Shown here: one piece after another, positions 27,760-36,320 of the stretch
How positions within the stretch are numbered: the stretch's first letter is position 1
Layout of the letters: every line of letters begins with the position of its first letter
DNA from: Prauserella muralis
GTDB lineage: Bacteria; Actinomycetota; Actinomycetes; Mycobacteriales; Pseudonocardiaceae
DNA: 64,000 nt
Direction of reading: 5' to 3'
NCBI RefSeq assembly: GCF_003202285.1
Contig: NZ_MASW01000002.1
Coordinates: 434,001-498,000 of the forward strand
Notes under the pieces: model-generated
What the model was told of the DNA's origin: nothing
Databases searched by the model: none
Seen by the model: the letters and a program-made list of their open reading frames with translations, nothing else
Position numbers and translations under genes: made by a program

Positions 27760-28805
27760 TGAGCGAGATGGAGACCCACACCTCACGGGCGGTGTTCGTC
27801 AAGCCGGGGCCGGGTGGCTGGGGCCGCGGCCTGCTCCTGCGCACCGACGGCACGCGCACGAAGGTCCTTTCGGTCACCGGTGGCGGCATCCACCCGGTGG
27901 CGGCGCGGATCGCGGAGCTCACCGGCGCGGAGGCGGTCGACGGCTTCACCACGACCGTGCCCGACGACGAGGTCGTCGCGGCCGTCATCAACTGCGGCGG
28001 CACCGCGCGCATCGGCGTGTACCCGCGCAAGGGCATTCCCACCGTCGACGTCTACCCGGGCGCGCCGGGTGGCCCGCTCGCGCAGTTCATCACCGAGGAG
28101 CTGTTCGTCTCCGCCGTCGGCACCGACCAGGTCACACCGTCCACAACGGACGAGGCGCCGGTGGAGGACGGGCCTGCCACGGCGCGGCCCGCCGTGCCGC
28201 CGCGCGAGGAGCGGCCGTCGTCGCGGGACGTCGCGGCGACCGTGGCCGGCGGAGGGAAGTTCGGCCAGACCTTCAACTCCGTCACCGGCGTCTTCGTCAA
28301 GTTCGGTTCCGGGGTCGGCTCGTTCGTGAACACGATGCTCGCGGCCGGACGGCAGACCGTGGACCTCACGCTCAAGACGATCCTGCCGTTCATGGCCTAC
28401 GTGAGCCTGTTGCTCGGCATCGTCACCTACACCGGGGTCGCCGAGTGGATGGGCCGGGTGCTCTCGCCCATCGCGAGCAACCCGATCGGGCTCGTGGCGA
28501 TCAGCCTCGTCGTGGCGCTGCCGTTCCTGTCGCCGATCCTCGGTCCCGGCGCGGCCATCGCGCAGGTGATCGGCACGCTGATGGGCAGCCAGATCGCCAT
28601 CGGCGCGCTGCCGGTGCAGTACGCGCTGCCCACCCTGTTCGCCATCAACGGCCAGGTCGGCTGCGACTTCGTGCCGGTCGGTCTCGCGCTCGGCGAGGCG
28701 AAACCCGAGACGGTCGCCGTCGGCACCCCGGCCGTGCTCGTCAGCCGGATGATCACCGCGCCCCTTGCGGTCGTGATCGCCTGGGCCGCAAGCTTCGGGC
28801 TGTAG
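27759..28805 (+). CDS. srlE: PTS glucitol/sorbitol-type transporter subunit IIB (SrlE)
   Basis: Phosphate-donor subunit with a membrane C-terminal half. 348 residues. The candidate phosphocysteine is Cys79 in VVAAVINCGGTARIGVYP. Residues around 180-348 are membrane-embedded: LKTILPFMAYVSLLLGIVTY, VALPFLSPILGPGAAIAQVI and INGQVGCDFVPVGLALGEAK are characteristic of GutE. Between them is a Pro/Glu-rich linker (about 125-155). Coupled to srlA through TGATG. Confidence 0.94.
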   Translation: MSEMETHTSRAVFVKPGPGGWGRGLLLRTDGTRTKVLSVTGGGIHPVAARIAELTGAEAVDGFTTTVPDDEVVAAVINCGGTARIGVYPRKGIPTVDVYPGAPGGPLAQFITEELFVSAVGTDQVTPSTTDEAPVEDGPATARPAVPPREERPSSRDVAATVAGGGKFGQTFNSVTGVFVKFGSGVGSFVNTMLAAGRQTVDLTLKTILPFMAYVSLLLGIVTYTGVAEWMGRVLSPIASNPIGLVAISLVVALPFLSPILGPGAAIAQVIGTLMGSQIAIGALPVQYALPTLFAINGQVGCDFVPVGLALGEAKPETVAVGTPAVLVSRMITAPLAVVIAWAASFGL

Positions 28806-28887
28806 CGGCCGTGCACACGAGACGGCGCGCGGCCGGCGGACGAGCCCTGACGTCGCGCGCAGGGTCGCGGGAGTGAGGGAGGCAAGC

Positions 28888-29262
28888 ATGAACGTGTACT
28901 ACGAGAGCACCGTCCTGCGGGCGGGCAACGAGGCGGGCGACATGGTCGAGGGCGGGGTGGTGATCCTCTACGCCGACCCGATCCCGGACGCGCTGGAGAG
29001 CGTCAGCGTCGTGCACGGCCCGGCGAGGGGTCCCGAGCGCGAGATCCGGCCCGGTGACGTCTTCTCGCTCGGCGAGCAGCGGGTCGAGCTGGTGGCCGTC
29101 GGGGAGCGGGCGCACGAGAACCTGCGCACGCTCGGCCACATCGTCGTCTACCTCAACCCGGACGAGGGCACGTCGCTGCTGCCGGGGGCGGTGCACGGCC
29201 GCGGCACGGTGACGGTGCCCGAGGCGGGCGCCCGGCTCGCGCTGAGCGGAGCGGCGTCGTGA
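28888..29262 (+). CDS. srlB: PTS glucitol/sorbitol-type transporter subunit IIA (SrlB)
   Basis: Cytoplasmic phosphoryl carrier between HPr and IIB. 124 residues from ATG 28888, which has GAGGGAGG upstream; an in-frame upstream codon is less likely. The presumed phospho-His is His43 in SVSVVHGPARGP, matching the position known for the E. coli protein. C-terminal LGHIVVYLNPDEGTSLLPGAV is typical. Its stop overlaps the gutM start by four bases (GTGA). Confidence 0.92.
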   Translation: MNVYYESTVLRAGNEAGDMVEGGVVILYADPIPDALESVSVVHGPARGPEREIRPGDVFSLGEQRVELVAVGERAHENLRTLGHIVVYLNPDEGTSLLPGAVHGRGTVTVPEAGARLALSGAAS

Positions 29263-29654
29263 CCTGGCAGGCGATGGCGTTGCTGCTGAGCGGGTTCGTC
29301 GTCGCCGGGATCCTGAGCTACCGCCAGCATCTGGGCTACCAGCGAGCGGTGAACGAGCTGGCGGACGCGGAGAACCGCAGCGGTGTGCTGCTGGTCAGCG
29401 GCAGGGCCAAGGGCAGGCTCCGCGGCGCGATCGTGCTGCTGGCGATCGACCGGCGCCGGGGCCACGTCATCCGGGCGAGAGCGATGGAGGGCGCGTCGGT
29501 GTTCGCGGGGTTTCGCGAGCGTCCCGAGCTGGCGGGCCCCGTGGAGGGCGCCGAGGAACGGGCCGGGTCCAAGGCGATGGCCAAGGCCGTGCACGAGGCG
29601 CTGGGTATGGCCAGCAGGCTCAACGCCGGAACGCTGAAATCGAAGGCCGCCTGA
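29259..29654 (+). CDS. gutM: Glucitol operon activator GutM-like protein
   Basis: Membrane-anchored protein of the GutM/SrlM family, 131 residues; E. coli GutM activates the glucitol operon. One N-terminal hydrophobic segment (MALLLSGFVVAGILSY), then a basic soluble domain with SGVLLVSGRAKGRLRGAIVL and ARAMEGASVFAGFRERPEL. It starts at a GTG overlapping srlB. Here the main regulator is more likely the SorC protein, so GutM may be an assembly or regulatory accessory of the PTS. Confidence 0.85.
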   Translation: MTWQAMALLLSGFVVAGILSYRQHLGYQRAVNELADAENRSGVLLVSGRAKGRLRGAIVLLAIDRRRGHVIRARAMEGASVFAGFRERPELAGPVEGAEERAGSKAMAKAVHEALGMASRLNAGTLKSKAA

Positions 29655-29674
29655 CGGCCGGACGACGGAGACGA

Positions 29675-29716
29675 CGGCGCCCCACGCGAACGCCCGCGCG
29701 GGGCGCCGTTCTGTTT
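29675..29716 (+). terminator. Intrinsic terminator after gutM
   Basis: CGGCGCCCC (29675-29683) pairs with GGGGCGCCG (29700-29708), nine perfect pairs, followed by TTCTGTTT. It ends the PTS transcript before the second promoter of the island. Confidence 0.8.
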
Positions 29717-29809
29717 GCACATACGTGCGCACTGCCGGTCTTGTGTGCGGCCGATTTCCCGTGCTACCAAAGAAAGCACGACGGTGCACATCATGTGCAC
29801 ATATGTGCA
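29717..29809. promoter_or_regulatory. Cluster of three candidate SorC operators before the dehydrogenase operon
   Basis: GCACATACGTGC (29717-29728, imperfect), GTGCACAT-C-ATGTGCAC (29784-29800, perfect 8-bp arms) and TGCACATATGTGCA (29796-29809, perfect) lie upstream of the COG4091 gene, the last ending 18 bases before its ATG. The ten-mer ATGTGCACAT is shared with the srlA promoter region. This ties both transcription units of the island to one regulator. Confidence 0.65.
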
Positions 29810-29827
29810 GACCGGAGGGTTGTGCGG

Positions 29828-31135
29828 ATGAGTTATGTCGATCGGCTGCGGGCGCGGCAGCGCGAGCTGGGCCGCCCGGTGAGGGTCGGTCTCGTCGGCG
29901 CGGGCCAGATGGGCCTCGGCTTCGTGGTGCAGGCGAGCCGCATCGACGGCATGGAGGTCGCCGCCATCGCCGACCTCGCGCCCGGCCGGGGGCGGCACGC
30001 CTTCGAGCAGGCCGGGCGCGACGGCGTGGTCGTCACCAACGAGCCAGGCCGTGCCTCCCGGACCATCACCGACGGCGGCGTGGTGGTCACCGAGGACGCC
30101 ACCACCCTCACCCAGCTGCCGCTGGACGTGCTCGTCGACGCCAGCGGCGTGCCGGAGGTCGGCGCGCGGATCGCGTTCGCGGGCCTGCTGGCGGGCAAGG
30201 ACATCGCGATGCTCAACGTCGAGTGCGACGTCACGGTGGGGCTGCTGCTCGCGCACCTCGCACAGCGGCTCGGCCGCGTCTACACCGTGTGCCGGGGCGA
30301 CGAACCGGTCGAGTGCAAGGCGCTGGTGGACTACGTGCGTGACATCGGCTTCGAGGTCGTGTGCGCGGGCAAGGGCAAGAACAACCCGCTCGACCCTTCG
30401 GCCACTCCGGCCTCGGTCGCCGACGCGGCGGCGGCCAAGGGCATGAACCCGCACATGCTCGCGAGCTTCGTCGACGGCTCCAAGACCATGATCGAGCTGG
30501 CCGCGCTCGCCAACGGCGCGGACCTCGCCGTGCCCGCCCGCGGGCTCACCGGTCCACACTGCACGGTGGAAGGGCTCGCCGAGACGTTCCGGCCCGCCGC
30601 CGACGGCGGGGTGCTGCCCGGTGCGGGCGTCGTGGACTACTGCACCGGCCCGGTCGCGCCCGGCGTGTTCGTCGTCGGCCGCAGCGACCACCCCGTGGTC
30701 GTGGAGGAGATGGCCTACCTGAGCATGGGCAAGGGCCCGTACTACGCCTTCTACCGGCCCTACCACCTGGCGAGCGTGGAGGCACCGCTGTCGGTGGCCG
30801 AGGCGGTGCTCGACCGCACGCCGAGCCTCGCGCCGCGGGCCTGGAACGCCGAGGTGCTGGCCGTGGCCAAGCGCGATCTGCGCGAGGGCGAGTCGATCGA
30901 CGGCATCGGCGGCCAGACCGTCTACGGCGTCACCGACAGCGCCGCGAGCGCCGCCGAAGGGGGCCACATCCCGCTCGGGCTGGTCGCCGGGGCGCGCGTG
31001 CTGCGCGACGTGCCCGCCGGGACGCCGCTGACCGCCGCGGACGTCGCGATCGACGAGACCACCACGATCGCCACCCTGCGCAGGCTGCAGGACCGGGTGC
31101 TCGCGGGCGAGGAGGTGGCCGCGGCATGGACCTGA
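29828..31135 (+). CDS. COG4091 SAF-domain oxidoreductase, DRL (DXR-II)-like
   Basis: NAD(P)-dependent dehydrogenase resembling homoserine dehydrogenase with a C-terminal SAF domain. 435 residues; ATG 29828 follows GGAGGG. The dinucleotide motif [16 protein letters not shown] is near 18-33; [41 protein letters not shown] and [20 protein letters not shown] are characteristic of COG4091. The SAF part starts around 345 ([16 protein letters not shown]). In Brucella a member of this family (DRL) converts DXP to MEP. Placed with a polyol PTS, it may oxidise a branched polyol phosphate. It overlaps the E1 alpha gene by ten bases. Confidence 0.85.
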   Translation: MSYVDRLRARQRELGRPVRVGLVGAGQMGLGFVVQASRIDGMEVAAIADLAPGRGRHAFEQAGRDGVVVTNEPGRASRTITDGGVVVTEDATTLTQLPLDVLVDASGVPEVGARIAFAGLLAGKDIAMLNVECDVTVGLLLAHLAQRLGRVYTVCRGDEPVECKALVDYVRDIGFEVVCAGKGKNNPLDPSATPASVADAAAAKGMNPHMLASFVDGSKTMIELAALANGADLAVPARGLTGPHCTVEGLAETFRPAADGGVLPGAGVVDYCTGPVAPGVFVVGRSDHPVVVEEMAYLSMGKGPYYAFYRPYHLASVEAPLSVAEAVLDRTPSLAPRAWNAEVLAVAKRDLREGESIDGIGGQTVYGVTDSAASAAEGGHIPLGLVAGARVLRDVPAGTPLTAADVAIDETTTIATLRRLQDRVLAGEEVAAAWT

Positions 31136-32097
31136 CCAAGGACGCGGACGCGGCGCGGGAGACACTGCGGACGATGTGGACGATCCGCCGGTTCGAGGAG
31201 GCGGTGGACGACCTCTTCGCCCGCGGGCTGATGCACGGCACGATGCACCTGTCGATCGGGCAGGAGGCGGTGCCCGCGGGCGCCTGCCTTGCGCTGCGCG
31301 AGGGCGACTACATCACCTCGACGCACCGCGGCCACGGGCACTGCATCGCCAGGGGCGCGCGGATCGACGCGATGATGGCGGAACTGCTGGCCAAGGAGAC
31401 CGGCTACTGCCGGGGCCGGGGCGGCTCGATGCACATCGCCGACGTCGCGACCGGCAACCTCGGCGCCAACGGCATCGTCGCGGGCGGCGTGCCGATCGCG
31501 GCCGGTGCGGGGCTGGCCGTGTCGCTGCGCGGGGGCGACGAGGTGGTGGTGAGCTTCTTCGGCGACGGCGCCGTCAACGAGGGCGCCTGGCACGAGGGGG
31601 TCAACCTCGCCGCGATCTGGGACCTGCCCGTGGTGTTCGTGTGCGAGAACAACCACTACGGCATGTCCATGTCGGTGGGCAAGGCGTTCAAGGTCGACCG
31701 CCTCGCCGAGCGCGCCGCCGCCTACGGCATCCCCGGGGTGACCGTCGACGGCAACGACCCGCAGGCCGTGCACGACGCCGTCTCCGACGCGGTGCACCGG
31801 GCCAGGGCCGGGCGGGGGCCGAGCCTGGTCGAGGCCGTGACCTACCGCTGGAAGGGCCATTCGAAGAGCGACAAGAACCTCTACCGCACGCGGGAGGAGA
31901 TCGAGGCCTGGCGCGAGCAGGACCCGATCGTGCGGTTCGAGCGGGCGGTCGCGGCGACACTGTCCGACGCGGACGTCGCCGCCTGCCGGGACGAGGCGAG
32001 GGACGCCGTGCGCGAGGCGATCCGCGTGGCCAACGCGGCACCGGACGCGCGGGCCGACTCGCTGGCCGACGCCGTGTACGCGGGGAGCGAAGCATGA
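31126..32097 (+). CDS. Thiamine-dependent dehydrogenase E1 alpha, acetoin dehydrogenase (AcoA) type
   Basis: Alpha subunit of a TPP enzyme that cleaves or decarboxylates its substrate and passes an acyl group to E2. 323 residues. ATG 31126 lies after GAGGAGGTGG. Sequence is closest in pattern to Aco[61 protein letters not shown], the TPP/Mg motif [20 protein letters not shown], and [10 protein letters not shown]. AcoA-type enzymes act on acyloins such as acetoin; DXP is also an acyloin. Coupled to the beta gene by an ATGA overlap. Confidence 0.92.
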   Translation: MDLTKDADAARETLRTMWTIRRFEEAVDDLFARGLMHGTMHLSIGQEAVPAGACLALREGDYITSTHRGHGHCIARGARIDAMMAELLAKETGYCRGRGGSMHIADVATGNLGANGIVAGGVPIAAGAGLAVSLRGGDEVVVSFFGDGAVNEGAWHEGVNLAAIWDLPVVFVCENNHYGMSMSVGKAFKVDRLAERAAAYGIPGVTVDGNDPQAVHDAVSDAVHRARAGRGPSLVEAVTYRWKGHSKSDKNLYRTREEIEAWREQDPIVRFERAVAATLSDADVAACRDEARDAVREAIRVANAAPDARADSLADAVYAGSEA

Positions 32098-33098
32098 CCG
32101 CCGTACTGCCGCAGCAGCGCACCCTGACCTACGCCGAGGCGGTGCGCGAGGCGCTGGCGCAGGCGATGGAGGCCGACGAGCGCGTGTTCCTGCTCGGCGA
32201 GGACATCGGCACCTACGGTGGCGCGTTCGGCGTCACCGGCGATCTGGTGCACCGGTTCGGCGAGCGGCGGGTACGGGACACGCCGATCAGCGAGCTGGGC
32301 ATCGTCGGCGCGGCGGTGGGGGCCGCGCTGGCGGGCATGCGCCCGGTCGTGGAGATCCAGTTCTCGGACTTCACCGCCCAGGCCATGGACCAGATCGTCA
32401 ACCAGGCCGCCAAGATTCACTTCATGCTCGGCGGGGCGGCGAGCGTGCCGATGGTGCTGCGGGCACCGGGCGGCTCGGGCACGGGCGCGGCGGCGCAGCA
32501 CTCGCAGAGCCTGGAGGCGTGGTTCGCGCACGTGCCCGGCCTCAAGGTCGTCATGCCGAGCACGGCGGCCGACGCCAAGGGGCTGCTGCTCGCGGCGATC
32601 GACGACCCGAACCCGGTGATCGTGCTGGAGCACAAGCTGCTCTACAAGCAGAGCGGCCCGGTGCCGGAGGAGGCCACGCGCGTGCGGCTGGGGGAGACAG
32701 CCGTGCGGCGCAGCGGGGGCGACGTGACGATCGTGGCGACCGGGGTGATGGTGTCGCGGGCGCTGGAGGCGGCGGGGCAGCTGGCGGCCGAGGGCATCGA
32801 GGCGAGCGTGCTGGACCCGCGCACGCTGCGACCGCTCGACGCGGCGCCCATCGTGGACAGCGTGACGGCGACGGGAAGGGCACTGCTGGTGCAGGAGGCG
32901 CCACAGACCGGCGGTTTCATGGCGGAGGTGGCGGCCGCGATCGTCGAGTCCAGCGCGTTCGGGCACCTGCGGGCACCCGTGGCCAGGCTGTGCGGGCTGG
33001 ATGTGCCGATCCCGTACGCGCCGCAGCTGGAGCGGGCCGCCGTGCCGCAGACCGGCGACATCGTGCGCAGGGCGCGGGAGCTGGTGACGACGTGGTAG
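32094..33098 (+). CDS. Thiamine-dependent dehydrogenase E1 beta, AcoB type
   Basis: Beta subunit of the same E1, 334 residues. [79 protein letters not shown] and [20 protein letters not shown] are those of the transketolase-like beta family, the Glu in GED and the His in AQHSQS being the functional residues. The C-terminal transketolase domain ends [15 protein letters not shown]. The start overlaps the alpha stop (ATGA), and its TAG overlaps the E2 start. Confidence 0.93.
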   Translation: MTAVLPQQRTLTYAEAVREALAQAMEADERVFLLGEDIGTYGGAFGVTGDLVHRFGERRVRDTPISELGIVGAAVGAALAGMRPVVEIQFSDFTAQAMDQIVNQAAKIHFMLGGAASVPMVLRAPGGSGTGAAAQHSQSLEAWFAHVPGLKVVMPSTAADAKGLLLAAIDDPNPVIVLEHKLLYKQSGPVPEEATRVRLGETAVRRSGGDVTIVATGVMVSRALEAAGQLAAEGIEASVLDPRTLRPLDAAPIVDSVTATGRALLVQEAPQTGGFMAEVAAAIVESSAFGHLRAPVARLCGLDVPIPYAPQLERAAVPQTGDIVRRARELVTTW

Positions 33099-34213
33099 CC
33101 AGGGAGATCCCGCTCGTCATGCCGAAGATGTCGATGACGATGACCGAGGGCGTGTTCGTGGCCTGGCGCAGGGCCGTGGGGGACCGCGTGCGCCAGGGCG
33201 ACGTGGTGTGCGAGGTGACCACCGACAAGGTGGACATGGAGGTGGAGGCCACCGTCGACGGCACGCTGAGCAGGCTCGTCGCCGAGCCCGAGGACGTCAT
33301 CGCGGTGGGGGAGCCGATCGCCTACGTCGCCTCCGAGTCCGACGACCTGCTGGAGGGCCTGTTCGACACCCCCTCCCCGCCTCCCGAGCCGGAGCGGGAA
33401 CAGGAACCCGGGCCCCGGCCCGCCGCGGTGGCGGTCCGGGCAGGCGGGGTGGCCGCCGTACCCGCGGCCCGCAGGCTCGCCGCGGCCCGCGGCATCGACC
33501 TGGCCGCCGTGCGGCCCACGGGGCCGTGGAACACGATCCGGCTGTCCGATCTGGACACTGTCGACACCGGGGAGCCGCCGAGGGAACGCAGGCCGCGGGG
33601 CGGCAGGGCCGTGATCGCGCGGCGGATGGCCGCCAGCGCCGAGGTGCCGCAGTTCGTGCTGTATCGCGATGTCGACCTGGAGACGGCGGCGCGGTCGGGG
33701 CACGGGTGGACGGCCGTGTTCACCGCGGTGCTCGCGGCGGCGCTGCGCCGCCATCCCGCGCTCAACGCGAGGTGGGTGGACGGTGCGCCGCGGCCGCACG
33801 AGCACGTCGGTGTCGCACTCGCCGTCGACACCGAGCGCGGCCTGCTCGCACCCGTGCTCACCGACCCGGACCGGCAGAGCCTCGACGCGCTGTCCGCCCG
33901 CATCGCCGACGTCGTGGCCAGGGCCCGGACGGGCAGGCTGGAGCTGGCCGAGCTGTCCGCACCGGCCACCACCACCCTGTCGAACCTGGGCGGGCTCGGC
34001 GTCGAGGCGTTCCAGGCACTGCTCACGCCGCCGCAGGCCACGGCACTGTCGCTGGGCGCGGTGACGCCGAAGGTGGTGCCCGTGCCGGGTGGCATCGGCA
34101 CGCGCCTGCGCTGCACAGTCGGGCTGAGCGTGGATCACCGGGTCGCCGACGGCGCCGACGGTGCGCGGCTGCTCGCCACGGTCCAGGAGCTGCTGGACGG
34201 CGAGCTCGTATGA
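33092..34213 (+). CDS. Lipoamide acyltransferase E2 of the acetoin-type complex
   Basis: Dihydrolipoamide acetyltransferase, 373 residues with one lipoyl domain (Lys46 in [10 protein letters not shown]), a Pro/Glu linker about 92-115, a peripheral-subunit-binding domain ([20 protein letters not shown]), and a catalytic domain shorter than usual. The catalytic motif [17 protein letters not shown] is intact (His and Asp), with [19 protein letters not shown] preceding it. GTG 33092 overlaps the E1 beta stop by seven bases. No E3 is in the operon, so LpdA at 16962 or another is required. Acetyl-CoA is the expected product. Confidence 0.92.
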   Translation: MVAREIPLVMPKMSMTMTEGVFVAWRRAVGDRVRQGDVVCEVTTDKVDMEVEATVDGTLSRLVAEPEDVIAVGEPIAYVASESDDLLEGLFDTPSPPPEPEREQEPGPRPAAVAVRAGGVAAVPAARRLAAARGIDLAAVRPTGPWNTIRLSDLDTVDTGEPPRERRPRGGRAVIARRMAASAEVPQFVLYRDVDLETAARSGHGWTAVFTAVLAAALRRHPALNARWVDGAPRPHEHVGVALAVDTERGLLAPVLTDPDRQSLDALSARIADVVARARTGRLELAELSAPATTTLSNLGGLGVEAFQALLTPPQATALSLGAVTPKVVPVPGGIGTRLRCTVGLSVDHRVADGADGARLLATVQELLDGELV

Positions 34214-34220
34214 TCGCCGG

Positions 34221-34958
34221 GTGGCACGACGGAAAGCGCGACGCACGCCGTACGCCGCGGGAGTCGTGCTGGCGAGCGGGGCAGGAACCCGGGTGGGGGC
34301 CGGGATGAACAAGGTCTACCTGCCGCTGGCGGGCCGCAGGCTCGTCTCGTGGTCGCTGGGTGCGTTCGCGAGGGTGCCCGAGATCGGCGTGCTCGTGCTC
34401 GTGGCCCGCCCCCAGGACACCGAGCTGGTGGAGTGGGTGCTGGACCGGGAGGTCGACGGCGCCGAGGTGGAGCTGGTCCACGGCGGCGACACGCGGCAGG
34501 AGTCCGAGCTGAAGGCGCTGCGGCACCTCGCGAGCCGGATCGACGAGGGGACCGTCGACACGGTGTTGCTGCACGACGCCGCGCGCCCGCTGGTGAGCCC
34601 GTCGCTGATCGCCGGGGTCCTGCACGCGGCGCGCGAGCACGGCGGCGCGGTTCCGGGGCTGCCCGCGGACGACATCGTGGCGGTGGGCGGTGACGGCAGC
34701 ACGCTCGCCGAGCAGGCACCGGGGTCGATCATCCGGGCGCAGACGCCGCAGGGATTCCGCGCGGCGCCGCTGCTCGCGGCCTACGAGCAGGCCGCGCGCG
34801 AGGAGTTCCTCGGCACCGACACCGCCTCCTGCATGGAACGGTTCTCCGGGCTGCCGGTGCACTGGGTGCGCGGCGAGCAGCGCAACTTCAAGATCACGTA
34901 CCCGCACGATCTGGTGATCGCCGAGCAGGTGCTCGCGGCCGAGGACTATCAGAGGTGA
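34221..34958 (+). CDS. ispD: 2-C-methyl-D-erythritol 4-phosphate cytidylyltransferase-like protein (IspD family)
   Basis: IspD family cytidylyltransferase, 245 residues from GTG 34221. The nucleotide-binding loop reads VVLASGAGTRVGAGMNKVYL with Arg24 and Lys31 at the expected CTP positions; VDTVLLHDAARPLVSP, IIRAQTPQGFRAAPL and NFKITYPHDLVIAEQVL complete the family pattern. IspD makes CDP-ME from MEP and CTP. In many actinobacteria ispD is beside ispF and carD; here it ends a catabolic-looking operon seven bases after E2, with no ispF. It could be a paralogue for MEP salvage or a related polyol-phosphate cytidylyltransferase. Confidence 0.85.
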   Translation: MARRKARRTPYAAGVVLASGAGTRVGAGMNKVYLPLAGRRLVSWSLGAFARVPEIGVLVLVARPQDTELVEWVLDREVDGAEVELVHGGDTRQESELKALRHLASRIDEGTVDTVLLHDAARPLVSPSLIAGVLHAAREHGGAVPGLPADDIVAVGGDGSTLAEQAPGSIIRAQTPQGFRAAPLLAAYEQAAREEFLGTDTASCMERFSGLPVHWVRGEQRNFKITYPHDLVIAEQVLAAEDYQR

Positions 34959-34963
34959 GGCGG

Positions 34964-35317
34964 ATGGGTGTCGTCGAGCGGGCCACGCTGCTGTGCCACC
35001 ACTGCGGTGAGGAGACCCCGCACGAGCTGGCGTACGCGGGGCGGCTGCTGGTGGTCACGACGTGCACCCGGTGCGGCACCAGCATCGAACGGGACGTGCG
35101 CCGCCGCTACCTCGCCGACCTGCGGCACCGGATGACCAGCAAGCCCGGCCGGATGCTGCGCCGGTTCCGCAGGCATCCGGTGAGCTTCGCGGGCTCGCTG
35201 CCGCGCACCACCGTGCTCAAGCCGTGGGAGCTGCTGGAGGAGGTGCGGCTCGTCTGGAGCGCCGCCGCCGACGCCCGCAGGCACGACTCCCGGCCGGAGC
35301 GCGACCGGGAGTCGTGA
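34964..35317 (+). CDS. Small zinc-ribbon protein of the island, unknown function
   Basis: 117 residues. Two pairs of cysteines, CHHC near 11-14 and CTRC near 36-39, predict one zinc ribbon. The remainder is basic (RRRYLADLRHRMTSKPGRML, RRFRRHPVSFAG) and ends with an acidic/basic tail. No known domain family recalled. It starts five bases after the ispD-like stop, so it belongs to the operon; an in-frame GTG at 34955 overlaps that stop. It could bind nucleic acid or a protein partner, but nothing shows which. Confidence 0.7.
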   Translation: MGVVERATLLCHHCGEETPHELAYAGRLLVVTTCTRCGTSIERDVRRRYLADLRHRMTSKPGRMLRRFRRHPVSFAGSLPRTTVLKPWELLEEVRLVWSAAADARRHDSRPERDRES

Positions 35318-35324
35318 CACCCGG

Positions 35325-36320
35325 TTACAGGACCGGGCTCCTGGTCTGGCGCGGGTCGGTCTCGACGACGCCGAGCAGTGCGGTGTCGATGGCGGTGAGC
35401 AGGTCGGCGTCGAGCTGCACGCCCGCCGCCTTGACGTTCTCGTGCACCTGCTCCGGCCGCGACGCGCCGATGATCGCGGAGGCGACGTTGTCGTTCTGCA
35501 GCACCCACGCCACGGCGAGCTGGGCGAGGGAGAGCCCGGCCTGGTCGGCCAGCGGGCGCAGCTTCTCCACGCGCTCGAGCACCTCGTCGCGCAGGAAGCG
35601 CTTGACCATGTCGGCGCCGCCCTTCTCGTCGGTGGCGCGGGACCCGGCTGGCGCGGGCTGGCCGGGGCGGTACTTGCCGGTGAGCACGCCCTGCGCGATC
35701 GGCGACCACACGATCTGGCTCAGGCCCTCGCGCTCGCAGGCGGGAATCACCTGCTCCTCGATGACCCGCCAGAGCATGTTGTACTGCGGCTGGTTGGACA
35801 CGAACGGGATCTTCAGCTCGCGGGCGAGCGCCGCGCCGCGCGTGATCTGCTCGGCCGACCACTCGGAGACACCGACGTAGAGGACCTTGCCCTGGCGGAC
35901 CAGGTCGGCGAAGGCGACCATGGTCTCCTCGAGCGGGACGGTCTGGTCGAACCGGTGGGCCTGGTAGAGGTCGAGGTAGTCCGTGCCGAGGCGCTTCAGC
36001 GACGCGTGGGCCGACTCCATGATGTGCTTGCGGCTCAGGCCCTTGTCGTTGGGTCCCTTCGGCCCGGTCGGCCAGAAGACCTTGGTGAAGATCTCCAGGC
36101 TCTCCCGGCGCTGTCCCGCCAGGCCGCGCCCGAGCACGGCCTCGGCGGCGGTGTTGGCGTAGACGTCGGCGGTGTCGAAGGTGGTGATGCCGGCGTCGAG
36201 CGCCGCCTTGATGCACGCCTGGGCCTGCTCCTCCTCGACCTGGGAACCGTGGGTGAGCCAGTTGCCGTACGAGATTTCACTGACCGAAAGGCCACTGCGG
36301 CCGAGACGACGAAACTCCAT
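35325..36320 (-). CDS. Aldo/keto reductase family oxidoreductase
   Basis: NADPH-dependent reductase of the AKR superfamily, 331 residues. Catalytic tetrad: Asp in FDTADVYANTAAE, Tyr in the same segment, Lys in IFTKVFWPTG, and His in LYQAHRFD. NADPH-binding segments SPIAQGVLTGKYRPG and AIIGASRPEQVHENVKA follow. ATG 36320 begins MEFRRLGRSG. It is convergent with the zinc-ribbon gene, eight bases apart, so it is not in the island operon though it may be part of the insertion. Substrate unknown. Confidence 0.92.
   Translation of the reverse strand: MEFRRLGRSGLSVSEISYGNWLTHGSQVEEEQAQACIKAALDAGITTFDTADVYANTAAEAVLGRGLAGQRRESLEIFTKVFWPTGPKGPNDKGLSRKHIMESAHASLKRLGTDYLDLYQAHRFDQTVPLEETMVAFADLVRQGKVLYVGVSEWSAEQITRGAALARELKIPFVSNQPQYNMLWRVIEEQVIPACEREGLSQIVWSPIAQGVLTGKYRPGQPAPAGSRATDEKGGADMVKRFLRDEVLERVEKLRPLADQAGLSLAQLAVAWVLQNDNVASAIIGASRPEQVHENVKAAGVQLDADLLTAIDTALLGVVETDPRQTRSPVL

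Noticed and set aside
27112-29654. Ordinary sorbitol utilisation operon
   Set aside because: No sorbitol-6-phosphate dehydrogenase; instead DRL, acyloin-type E1/E2 and IspD genes follow under the same operator.
31126-34213. Pyruvate dehydrogenase or branched-chain ketoacid dehydrogenase
   Set aside because: E1 alpha motifs fit AcoA better and the neighbours concern polyol phosphates; a 2-oxoacid role is not excluded but less fitting.
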